NCBI GenBank assembly: GCA_019313605.1
Contig: JAFDAW010000120.1
Coordinates: 1 to 8,007, forward strand
DNA from: Deltaproteobacteria bacterium
Lineage (GTDB): Bacteria; Myxococcota_A; UBA9160; SMWR01
DNA: 8,007 bases
Reading direction: 5' to 3'
Positions 1 through 6,261 of this stretch are shown here, piece after piece. How positions within the stretch are numbered: position 1 is the first letter of the stretch; the number at the start of each line of letters is the position of its first letter. The notes beneath the pieces were generated by a model that saw only the letters and a program-made list of their open reading frames with translations, was not told the origin of the DNA and made no database searches. A program made the position numbers and the translations under genes.

Positions 1-244
1 TGCAACCGAGCGCTTCAGCGTTTTCGTTGAAAAATTCGAGCGTCGCGCGACACGATTGAACGTTGACCGGCTGCCACCAGGTCGCGCGGACGCCACCGGC
101 ATTCAATTCTGAGGACGCGTAGACGCCGGCGAGGTACAGATCGACAACGACGATTCCGGTGACGCCGCGATTGGCCAGCGCCCAGGCAATCGAAGTCCCG
201 ATCACACCACCGCCTACGATCAGAACATCCGCTCGTTCTGCCAC
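1..244 (-). CDS. FAD-dependent oxidoreductase, DAO family, N-terminal part (runs off the window)
   Basis: This is the first 81 codons of a flavoprotein that continues beyond base 1. Residues 6-16 (DVLIVGGGVIG) form the Rossmann beta-alpha-beta with the GxGxxG dinucleotide loop. The second strand ends in an acidic residue (VVVD, about residue 35), as expected for binding the FAD ribose. The segment ASSELNAGGVRATWW at residues 43-57 matches the flavin-proximal SS-x-x-NAGG-x-R element of glycine, sarcosine and dimethylglycine oxidase relatives. The start is a GTG at 244. An in-frame TAG lies only three codons upstream, so no earlier start is possible, and an AGGA-like ribosome site precedes it. 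It follows bioA in the same direction after 84 bases, so co-transcription is possible but interrupted by a hairpin. The substrate cannot be assigned because the C-terminal domain is missing; an amine or amino-acid oxidase is the family default. Confidence 0.85.
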   Translation of the reverse strand, partial: MAERADVLIVGGGVIGTSIAWALANRGVTGIVVVDLYLAGVYASSELNAGGVRATWWQPVNVQSCRATLEFFNENAEALGC

Positions 245-275
245 GGCCCAATCCTAGCCCAGCGCATCTGCATGC

Positions 276-303
276 CGGAGCGCGCCCCCAACGCGACGCT
301 CCG
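276..303 (-). terminator. Strong intergenic hairpin between bioA and the FAD oxidoreductase gene (possible attenuator or terminator)
   Basis: Bases 276-285 pair with 293-303, forming a ten-pair GC-rich stem (CGGAGCGCGC against GCG-a-CGCTCCG) with a single bulged base at 296 and a 7-base loop. It lies 26 bases after the bioA stop codon in the direction of transcription. No run of U follows it, so it is not a classical intrinsic terminator. It could instead stabilise the bioA mRNA end or reduce read-through into the next gene. Confidence 0.35.
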
Positions 304-328
304 AGATCATGCGCAATTCTCGCCCCGC

Positions 329-1639
329 CTACCCTTCCGTGGCAGACGCCACACTCTCGCGAACAACGGTCAGCAGTTCGGACAGATCTTCATCGGGAAT
401 ATTGAGCGAGGGCACCACGTAGACCACATTGCCGATAGGTCTCAGGTACACACCGCGGCGCTGCGCTTCGCTGTAGACCCGCCAACCCAGCTCGGCCAGG
501 TAACCGCCGTCGCCCTGCAAATCGAGAGCACCAATCATCCCGATCGAACGCGTGGCCTCGACGCCGGGAAGTTCGCCCATCTGCTCGAAAGCGTGCGCGA
601 TCTGCTCGGCCTTCGGCTTCGCTCGTTCGAGGATGTGTTCATCCTCGAAGACCTCGAGCACCTCCAATGCGATGGCGGCGCCGAGTGGGTTTCCGCAGAA
701 GGTGTGTCCGTAGTAGAAGGCGCGATCTGCGTCACCGATGAATCCGTCAAATATTCGATCGGTGGCGAGTGTCGCCGCCATTGGCATGACTCCACCCGTG
801 AAGGCCTTGGAGATACACATCAGGTCGGGCGCGATCCCGGCGTGCTCACAGGCCCACATCGGCCCGGTTCGTCCATAACCGGTAAACACCTCGTCACAGA
901 TCAGGAAGATGTCGTGCCGATCGCAGAGTTCGCGCGCTTTGCGCAACATGGCGGGATCGTAGATCCGCATGCCCGCGGCGCCCTGAACCATCGATTCGAA
1001 GACCACGCCTGCGATCGTATCGGCGTTGCGAGCGATTACCGCTTCGAGTTCTTCGAGGCAGCTCGCGAGCCGCGAGGCCTCTCGCGCCGGCGGCACATAG
1101 AGACAATCGAGCAGCACAGCAGAAAAGGGCCTCCGGAAGACTTCGACTCCGCCGAGCGCTGTCGTTCCAATCGTGTCACCGTGATAGCCTTCTTCGAGCG
1201 CCACGAAGCGGGTTCTCTCGGGGCGACCGTTTTGCGCCCAATATTGGAGCGCGAGTTTCATCGCCACTTCGATCGACGTCGATCCGTTGTCGCTGTAGAA
1301 GACATGCGACAACCCATCGGGAGCAACACCGCATAGCGCCTCTGCGAGCTCCGACGCTGGGGAATGCGCGATCCCACCCAGTGCGGCATGGCAGAGCACC
1401 TCGGACTGTCGACGCAGTGCCGACACGAGGCGCGGGTGGTTGTGACCCACGACCGAGGTCCACCAGGACGCATTGGCATCGATATAGCTGCGCCCATCGG
1501 CACCCATCAATCGAGAACCAGCCGCCTCGACGATGACCAGGGGATCGACGTTCTTCCGGTAATGGCTCATCTCCGTGTACGGATGCCACACGTACTTCTT
1601 GTCGAGCTCGACGACGCGTTTGGAAAAGTCTTCAGGCAC
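329..1639 (-). CDS. bioA: Adenosylmethionine-8-amino-7-oxononanoate aminotransferase (DAPA synthase, biotin synthesis)
   Basis: This class III PLP-dependent aminotransferase of 436 residues converts 7-keto-8-aminopelargonate to 7,8-diaminopelargonate, with S-adenosylmethionine as the usual amino donor, in cytoplasmic biotin synthesis. Visible family marks, in order: WHPYTEM (18-24); the Trp pair WW (59-60), which lines the substrate pocket in BioA; SDNGSTSIE (116-124), the PLP-phosphate loop; GYHGDT (151-156) with the ring-stacking Tyr152; CDEV (248-251) with Asp249 for the pyridine nitrogen; SKAFTGG (277-283) with Schiff-base Lys278; and YLRPIGN (398-404) with the Arg that reads the substrate carboxylate. 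WHPYTEM, the Trp pair and the LRPIGN arginine distinguish BioA from other class III enzymes. The start is a GTG with GGAG seven bases upstream. It begins 16 bases after the LLM oxidoreductase stop, suggesting one transcript. No bioB, bioF or bioD is nearby, so the biotin genes are probably scattered. Confidence 0.95.
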   Translation of the reverse strand: MPEDFSKRVVELDKKYVWHPYTEMSHYRKNVDPLVIVEAAGSRLMGADGRSYIDANASWWTSVVGHNHPRLVSALRRQSEVLCHAALGGIAHSPASELAEALCGVAPDGLSHVFYSDNGSTSIEVAMKLALQYWAQNGRPERTRFVALEEGYHGDTIGTTALGGVEVFRRPFSAVLLDCLYVPPAREASRLASCLEELEAVIARNADTIAGVVFESMVQGAAGMRIYDPAMLRKARELCDRHDIFLICDEVFTGYGRTGPMWACEHAGIAPDLMCISKAFTGGVMPMAATLATDRIFDGFIGDADRAFYYGHTFCGNPLGAAIALEVLEVFEDEHILERAKPKAEQIAHAFEQMGELPGVEATRSIGMIGALDLQGDGGYLAELGWRVYSEAQRRGVYLRPIGNVVYVVPSLNIPDEDLSELLTVVRESVASATEG

Positions 1640-1655
1640 TGACCAACTCCGAATC

Positions 1656-2684
1656 CTAAAGAGCGAGTTCCGCTAGCAGCCGGATGGCCTCGGGTTGTTG
1701 AGCGCCCAGCAGCAGCGTGGTTGCGGCTGAATCCTTCCACGCCTGTACGCGATCTGCGATTCGATCAGGCGTGCCGATCAACGAGATCGAGTCAGCCAAC
1801 TCATCCGGAACGGCCGCCATCGCCTCGCCCTTCTTGCCGTCGAGGTAGAGGTCTTGAATCTTGATCGCGGCCTCTTCGTAGCCAAGCCGCGTCGCATAAT
1901 CGGTGTAGAAGTTCTTTCCGCGAGCGCCCATTCCTCCGATGTAGAGGGCGAGCATGCCCTTCACGGGCATTCGACAGGCGTCGAGGTCGTCCCCGACGAT
2001 GCACGTCACGAAGGGTGCGATGTCGAAGTCGTGCATCTTCTTGGCGCCACCGCTCTTCGCAATCCCCTCTTCGATGTAGGGAACGAGCGCTTCCGGTTTG
2101 CCGGGGTCCATCCAGACGGGGAATACACCGTCCGCCACCTCTCCACTGCACGCCAGTCCCTTCAGGGTGATCGCCGCGGTATAGATCTTCATGTCCGCTC
2201 GACCGTGAAGGATACTCTTGAGCGGCTTCCCGAGCCCGGTCGCGCCCTCCCCCGTGTAGGGGATCTGATAGTGGTAGCCCTGATGTTCGAGTCGATCTTC
2301 TCGCGCCAGGATCTTTCGAACGATGCTGACGTACTCGCGTGTACGTGTAAGGGGGCGCCCGTAGGCGACGCCATGCCAACCCTCCACGACCTGCGGGCCA
2401 GACGGTCCGATCCCGAGCCTGAAGCGACCACCCGAAAGGCGGTCGAGTGTCATTGCGGTCATCGCAGCCATCGCGGGTGTTCGCGCTGGCATCTGTATGA
2501 TCGCCGTACCGAGTCCGATCGTGGTCGTCTTTGCCGCGATGAACGCAAGAGGTACGATCGCATCGCAGCCGTAGGCTTCCGACGTCCACACCGAGTCGAA
2601 CCCGAGGCGCTCCGCCTCCAGGATCAAATCGTAATCGATGCGGATGTCGGGTCCGAAGTATCCGGTGAGGAGACCGAGTCGCAT
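1656..2684 (-). CDS. LLM-class flavin/F420-dependent oxidoreductase (Rv3520c-like)
   Basis: This is a luciferase-like monooxygenase superfamily protein of 342 residues, a TIM-barrel redox enzyme that binds F420 or FMN. The start MRLGLLTGYFG (1-11), the segment ERLGFDSVWTSEAYG (25-39), TTTIGLGTAI (53-62), and the highly characteristic SGGRFRLGIGPSGPQVVEG run (84-102, Arg89, Gly91, Gly93, Ser95-Gly96) match the LLM subgroup usually annotated as F420-dependent (TIGR03559 type). The C-terminal ISLIGTPDRIADRV (300-313) is also typical of the family. Length is normal and no break is seen. The start is an ATG at 2684 with GAGG seven bases upstream. It leads a minus-strand run with bioA immediately downstream. 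The physiological substrate is unknown. F420 use is inferred from subgroup resemblance; FMN is possible because no F420-synthesis gene is in view. Confidence 0.9.
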   Translation of the reverse strand: MRLGLLTGYFGPDIRIDYDLILEAERLGFDSVWTSEAYGCDAIVPLAFIAAKTTTIGLGTAIIQMPARTPAMAAMTAMTLDRLSGGRFRLGIGPSGPQVVEGWHGVAYGRPLTRTREYVSIVRKILAREDRLEHQGYHYQIPYTGEGATGLGKPLKSILHGRADMKIYTAAITLKGLACSGEVADGVFPVWMDPGKPEALVPYIEEGIAKSGGAKKMHDFDIAPFVTCIVGDDLDACRMPVKGMLALYIGGMGARGKNFYTDYATRLGYEEAAIKIQDLYLDGKKGEAMAAVPDELADSISLIGTPDRIADRVQAWKDSAATTLLLGAQQPEAIRLLAELAL

Positions 2685-2728
2685 GGGAAGACCTCAGACT
2701 GGAGTGAATGTGCTCCCGCAGCATACCG

Positions 2729-2763
2729 GATTCGAATCTGCAGCGGAGAGGCACGCTGCGTGC
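2729..2763. promoter_or_regulatory. Two perfect palindromes in the divergent LLM/protease intergenic region
   Basis: The 108-base gap between the divergent starts contains GATTCGAATC (2729-2738), a 10-base perfect palindrome, and GCACGC-t-GCGTGC (2751-2763), six-base perfect arms around one base. Their centres are about two helical turns apart. Position and symmetry fit operators for dimeric regulators, but no known regulator consensus is recognised. Function is inference. Confidence 0.35.
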
Positions 2764-2792
2764 AACTCCCCCGGTGAAGTCAGATTGTCGTT

Positions 2793-3851
2793 TTGCCGAA
2801 AAACGAGAATGTGGTGGTAGATCGACATCGCCGTGACATCGCAGGTGGCTGCGCATCGCTGCGCGCCGCTCGCGCGTTGGCCGTCAAGGCACTGCTGTTG
2901 GCTGCGCTGGGCTTCTGGTCACCGCTCGGCGATGCGCGGGCGGTGATCATCGAAACGGGTGACGGGACCGGCAATGTCACCGCCCCCCCCGATGATCCGG
3001 GCTGGGCGAACCTCGGAACGCGGGGCGGTACGACCGCCGTCTATCTGGGGCGTCGCTGGGTGCTGACCGCCAACCACGTCGGTGTCGGAGACGTCGTTTT
3101 CGAAGGCCAGACCTACTCTCCCGTGCCGGGATCGAAAGTCCGGTTCGAAAACCCGGACACCAGCCTGGCCGACCTGATGGTCTTCAGGATCTTTGACGAT
3201 CCGGGGCTTCCCAGGCTCGATATCCCCAACTTCCCACCTGTGGTCGGCGATCCCGTCACGGCAATCGGATATGGACTCAACCGCGGGGCAGCAACCACCT
3301 TCTTGGACCTGGGAGGCTACGACTGGGGAAGCGGACGTAGCATGCGCTGGGGGACCAACATCGTTTCGGAAATCGACATACTGGTAACCGACACGTACAG
3401 CTTTGCGACGACATTCACAGACCCGCTGGACCCGAGCGCCACCAGCGACGAAGCCGCGGGCGCAAACGGAGACTCCGGCGGAGCCGCCTTCACAAAGATC
3501 GGAGGCGGCTGGTATCTGGTAGGAACTCTTTTCGCGATCAGTCAGTACACCGACCAGCCGGCCAGTACATCGATCTACGGCAACAAACTCTATGCAGCGG
3601 ATCTCTCGTTCTACCGAGCTGACATCCTGGCCGTAATCGAACAGAGGAGCTGCTCGGACGGCCTCGACGATGATGGCGACGGCTTCACGGATTACCCCGC
3701 CGATCCAGAGTGCGTGAATGCCGATGACGACTCGGAATCAATATTGGCTCCAGACGTACCTACCCTTGGGTTTCCGGGAATGGTGCTGCTGATCGGAGCG
3801 ATGCTGCTCGTGTTCGCTGCGCGTTCGCGGCTTCGGGGTGAAGCGATCTGA
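2793..3851 (+). CDS. Secreted trypsin-like (S1) serine protease with calcium-loop linker and IPTL-like C-terminal anchor
   Basis: This is an exported endopeptidase of up to 352 residues. A basic stretch followed by VKALLLAALGFW and DARA (31-50) forms the signal peptide, with cleavage likely after ARA. The catalytic triad reads as His95 in VLTANHVG (90-97), Asp127 in SLADLMVF (124-131) and Ser228 in GANGDSGGAAF (223-233). A linker with Cys287 and Cys307 encloses DGLDDDGDGFTD (289-300), an acidic calcium-loop-like motif found in many exported proteins. The C-terminus has VPTLGFPG (322-329), a hydrophobic helix, then RSRLRG, resembling IPTL-CTERM (exosortase H type) signals. The residue six before Ser228 is Ala, not the Asp of true trypsin, so cleavage after Lys/Arg is not expected. 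No ATG is available in frame before the signal peptide; TTG 2793, GTG 2811 and GTG 2814 are candidates, and none has a good ribosome site. An in-frame TGA at 2775 bounds the start. Confidence 0.85.
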   Translation: MPKNENVVVDRHRRDIAGGCASLRAARALAVKALLLAALGFWSPLGDARAVIIETGDGTGNVTAPPDDPGWANLGTRGGTTAVYLGRRWVLTANHVGVGDVVFEGQTYSPVPGSKVRFENPDTSLADLMVFRIFDDPGLPRLDIPNFPPVVGDPVTAIGYGLNRGAATTFLDLGGYDWGSGRSMRWGTNIVSEIDILVTDTYSFATTFTDPLDPSATSDEAAGANGDSGGAAFTKIGGGWYLVGTLFAISQYTDQPASTSIYGNKLYAADLSFYRADILAVIEQRSCSDGLDDDGDGFTDYPADPECVNADDDSESILAPDVPTLGFPGMVLLIGAMLLVFAARSRLRGEAI

Positions 3852-3936
3852 TCCGCGGAATTGCGCGGCGTGCGAAATCGGTTCTAGCGAGAACACCAGA
3901 TTGAACGGTCGGTATCGAAGCGGACCAGATCGGAGA

Positions 3937-4245
3937 TCAGTGCTGCTCGAGTCGACGCGCTCGAGGATCTACACCGGGCGGGTGGTAGCTATAGCCCTGG
4001 TTGTTGAGCGCGATCGGATCGGGCCCCTCGGACGGATCGGAGTCACTCTCCAAGAACACCAGGGCTGCTCTCGTGGTGCCGGAGTCGGAGCTCGATTCGC
4101 AGCTCGGTCCCGAATCGACGAGATTCACGGAGATCACGACGGCCTCGTCGTCAGCGCGCACGGCCTGCACGCCGGGCAGGCTGAGGGTCAGCGCCGCAAC
4201 GACGACCAGATAACCGACACAGGTCTTCCAATCGGGCAGTTTCAT
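3937..4245 (-). CDS. Small secreted protein of unknown function, 102 residues
   Basis: I do not recognise a family. The protein opens with MKLPDWK, then a long hydrophobic stretch (about residues 8-28, including GYLVVVAALTLSLPG) and VRADD, a good signal peptide with cleavage near residue 31. The mature part of about 70 residues is acidic and Ser/Asp rich (DSGPSCESSSDSG, ESDSDPSEGPDP), with one Cys at 49. It ends in a Tyr/Pro segment (NNQGYSYHPPGVDP) and a basic tail. The ATG at 4245 is favoured because GGAG stands six or seven bases upstream and the signal peptide begins there. The frame stays open further upstream to 4707, but that part overlaps the divergent FAH-family gene antisense and lacks sense. 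Codon third positions are GC-rich like the neighbouring genes. It is convergent with the protease and divergent from the FAH-family gene. The product is inferred to be periplasmic or extracellular. Confidence 0.65.
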   Translation of the reverse strand: MKLPDWKTCVGYLVVVAALTLSLPGVQAVRADDEAVVISVNLVDSGPSCESSSDSGTTRAALVFLESDSDPSEGPDPIALNNQGYSYHPPGVDPRARRLEQH

Positions 4246-4359
4246 GGATGTCTCCGTGGTATTCTCTACCTGTTTAGTTCTCAATCGGCCTATCGCCCCC
4301 GGAGCTTGACGCGATTTCAACGCTGCCTGCTTCCGGATTGCCTTGCGGCTGCGCTTCTC

Positions 4360-4378
4360 TTTCGCGAAACCTGCAGGT
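4360..4378. promoter_or_regulatory. Adjacent perfect palindromes upstream of the FAH-family gene
   Basis: TTTCGCGAAA (4360-4369) and ACCTGCAGGT (4369-4378) are two 10-base perfect palindromes sharing one base, in the 171-base divergent gap between the small secreted gene and the FAH-family gene. A further 8-base palindrome, CCGATCGG, lies at 4385-4392. They may be operator sites controlling one or both genes; no specific regulator is recognised. Confidence 0.3.
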
Positions 4379-4416
4379 GATTTGCCGATCGGGCGGTTTG
4401 CCGGACCGGAGGCCCC

Positions 4417-5457
4417 ATGCACCTCGTCACCTTCGAACGCCCCAGCGATCACTCCACTCCGAATGACAGCGGCGCCCTGGGTGACGCGGCAATGGGTTTC
4501 GAATCCCTCGAACCTGTGCGCCCGGGCTCGCGACGCCTCGGTGCGGTCGTTTCGATCGGCACCTACGCGGGCTGGTTGGTAGACCTCAACCGCTCTCTCG
4601 CAATCAAGCTCGCGTACGATGACGTCGGCGCGCCCGAGGTCGAAGCGAATTCGATGGTGCCCTCGGACATGCTCTCGTTTCTGCGCCTCGGCCCCACGGC
4701 ACTGCAAGCGGCAAAGATTGCACTCGACTTCGCGATCGAAACACTCGATTGTTACAACGCGCCCGATTTCCTGCGAGCGGGCGCGGTCGAGCCCGCCGAC
4801 CGCGTGAGATTGTGTGCACCCTTGCCACGGCCCGGAAAAATCATCGGAGCGTCACACGAAGATCTCGCACTGGATGCCTCAGATCCGGAAGATTCTGCAG
4901 CACCAAGACTCTTCATGAAGGCACCGTCGGCTGTGATTGGGCCCGACCGGGAAATTTCACTTCCGGCAAGCGAGCACCGCGTCTGCTTCCAAGGGGCGCT
5001 CGCCGCTGTGATCGGTACGCGAACCCGCAACGTCTCCGTCGCCGACGCGCTCGACTGCGTCGCGGGCTATTGCGCGGCCAACGACGTGCGCTCTCGAGAT
5101 GTCGAAGACGAATCGGTCGGAAGATCGTGCGACACCTTCGCGCCCCTCGGCCCCTGGCTCGTCACGACCGATGAAATTCCGGATCCCGCCAATCTGGGGG
5201 TTCGATCCGTCATTTCAGGTGATGTCGTGCAGCTCTCGAGGACGAAGGAAATGCGTTTCTCGATCGCGCAAGTCATCGCTCATGTATCGACGACCATGGT
5301 CCTCGAACCGGGCGACGTGATCCTGGCCGGAGCGCCCTCGGGAATCGAGGTGTCTGAGAAAGAGGAGCGCTGGATTCGAGATGGAGACATCATCGAGGTC
5401 GAGATCGAGTCGCTGGGCAGGCTGCGCAACTACGTGACGTCGGCGAAATCCGCCTAG
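4417..5457 (+). CDS. Fumarylacetoacetate hydrolase family protein with degenerate active site (probable pseudoenzyme)
   Basis: This 346-residue protein aligns along the whole FAH fold. An N-terminal domain (MHLVTFE, then RRLGAVVSIG and GWLVDLN, 39-58) precedes the C-terminal catalytic domain. The catalytic domain shows PGKIIGASHEDLALD (139-153), FMKAPSAVIGPD (166-177), CVAGYCAANDVRSRD (214-228), DTFAPLGPWLVT (239-250) and LEPGDVILAGAPSGIEV (296-312). Active FAH enzymes bind a divalent metal through a yExEL motif and a later Asp. Here the motif is CFQGAL (190-195), so both Glu are Gln192 and Ala194, while Asp223 remains. The usual NYxxHxxE reads SHEDLALD, losing the catalytic His (Leu150). KSFDTF is RSCDTF, and GTPSG is GAPSG. 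The reading frame is intact, so it is probably translated. The ATG at 4417 has GGAGG four bases upstream and matches family N-termini. It may be inactive, or bind a ligand or a partner. Hydrolytic function should not be assumed. Confidence 0.85.
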   Translation: MHLVTFERPSDHSTPNDSGALGDAAMGFESLEPVRPGSRRLGAVVSIGTYAGWLVDLNRSLAIKLAYDDVGAPEVEANSMVPSDMLSFLRLGPTALQAAKIALDFAIETLDCYNAPDFLRAGAVEPADRVRLCAPLPRPGKIIGASHEDLALDASDPEDSAAPRLFMKAPSAVIGPDREISLPASEHRVCFQGALAAVIGTRTRNVSVADALDCVAGYCAANDVRSRDVEDESVGRSCDTFAPLGPWLVTTDEIPDPANLGVRSVISGDVVQLSRTKEMRFSIAQVIAHVSTTMVLEPGDVILAGAPSGIEVSEKEERWIRDGDIIEVEIESLGRLRNYVTSAKSA

Positions 5458-6224
5458 ATCCCCGAGCCCTGTTCTTCCAGGTGGATTCCACACTCCTTGA
5501 GGTCGGAGTCCTCCCACCACCAGCGACCGGAACGCGGATCGTCGCCGGGCGCGATCGCTCGCGAGCAAGGGTCGCAACCCACCGATGGGTAGCCCTCCGC
5601 GTGGAGGCGATTGATCGGAACATTGTGTTCTTTCACGTATTCGAGCACCTGCTCGCGCGACCAATCGGCGATCGGGTTGAGCTTCGCGATGCCCGCGTGG
5701 GCTCGGTCGATTTCGATTTTTGCAGTCTTCTCGCGAGCACTGCTCTGGTCGCGACGAAGCCCGGTCACCCAGGCGTCGAGCCCCGACAGGAAACGGTTGA
5801 GCGGCTCGACCTTCCGAACGCGGCAGCAGAGTTCGCGCTTCTCGACGCTCTCGTAGAAGAGATTCAATCCGCCATCGCTCACCATCGACTGCACGCGCTC
5901 GGCGGCTGGGAAGATGACCTCGACCGTCTTGTCGTAGCGGTCCCGCACGCGGTCGATCAAGTCGTAGGTGGCCTGGGGCAGGCGGCCGGTATCAAGCACG
6001 AAGACGCGAGCCGCGGGATCGATCCGGTGCATCATATCGAGCAAAACGAGCCCCTCGGGAGCCCCGAACGAACACGAAAGCGCAATCTTATTCGCAAAGT
6101 TTTCGAGTCCCCAGGTCAAGATCTCTTGAGGGCTCGACGACTCAGCTGTGCCGGATTCGATGTATTCCAACATATCGATATTAAATCTATTTTCGGGTTT
6201 TTTTGCGATCAGCTCGAGCGCCAT
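5454..6224 (-). CDS. cysH: Assimilatory APS/PAPS reductase, [4Fe-4S] type
   Basis: This 256-residue enzyme reduces activated sulfate (APS, or PAPS) to sulfite with thioredoxin in cytoplasmic sulfate assimilation. ALSCSFGAPEG (48-58) is the PP-loop nucleotide site, and VFVLDTGRLPQATYD (74-88) and VTGLRRDQS (153-161) are family hallmarks. Cys133-Cys134 and Cys217-x-x-Cys220 form the CC...CxxC ligand set of the [4Fe-4S] cluster, which in characterised enzymes usually goes with APS rather than PAPS as substrate. KECGIH (243-248) carries the catalytic Cys245. The ATG at 6224 fits the family length, but no Shine-Dalgarno sequence precedes it; see the promoter entry. Its stop codon overlaps the stop of the convergent FAH-family gene (5454-5457). 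No other sulfate-assimilation gene (cysD, cysN, cysI) is adjacent. It diverges from the HAF-repeat gene across an AT-rich region. Confidence 0.93.
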   Translation of the reverse strand: MALELIAKKPENRFNIDMLEYIESGTAESSSPQEILTWGLENFANKIALSCSFGAPEGLVLLDMMHRIDPAARVFVLDTGRLPQATYDLIDRVRDRYDKTVEVIFPAAERVQSMVSDGGLNLFYESVEKRELCCRVRKVEPLNRFLSGLDAWVTGLRRDQSSAREKTAKIEIDRAHAGIAKLNPIADWSREQVLEYVKEHNVPINRLHAEGYPSVGCDPCSRAIAPGDDPRSGRWWWEDSDLKECGIHLEEQGSGI

Positions 6225-6232
6225 GGCTAAAT

Positions 6233-6260
6233 AACATACTCAAATTTTGCGCAATTTCAA
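6233..6260 (-). promoter_or_regulatory. Candidate cysH promoter with a palindrome in the spacer; possible leaderless start
   Basis: Read on the minus strand, TTGAAA (6260-6255) and TATGTT (6238-6233) form -35 and -10 boxes with a 16-base spacer. They match the sigma-70 consensus at 5 of 6 and 4 of 6 positions. The -10 box ends eight bases before the cysH ATG, so transcription would begin at or within a few bases of the start codon, which agrees with the missing ribosome site. The spacer contains the perfect palindrome TTGCGCAA (6247-6254). An alternative -10, TATTAT (6266-6261), would give a leader of about 30 bases. Confidence 0.35.
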
Positions 6261-6261
6261 A

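Noticed and set aside
272..1336. Plus-strand open frame of 354 codons
   Set aside because: It lies wholly antisense to bioA, whose catalytic motifs are complete. The translation has no domain-like order and is a GC-rich shadow frame.
1801..2856. Long open frames on both strands over the LLM oxidoreductase (also 1854-2777 plus)
   Set aside because: The LLM protein has full family motifs. The alternatives are Arg/His-rich shadow translations without recognisable features.
3880..3897. GGTTCT/AGAAC small hairpin after the protease stop
   Set aside because: Only five or six pairs with a bulge and no U-tract; too weak to call a terminator.
3838..4380. Plus-strand open frame of 180 codons after the protease
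   Set aside because: It overlaps the small secreted gene antisense, has low-complexity Arg/Gly/Ser composition and shows no ribosome site. The minus-strand gene has a signal peptide and ribosome site.
5481..6230. Plus-strand open frame of 249 codons antisense to cysH
   Set aside because: cysH has all its cluster and catalytic cysteines. The antisense frame looks like a shadow caused by codon bias.
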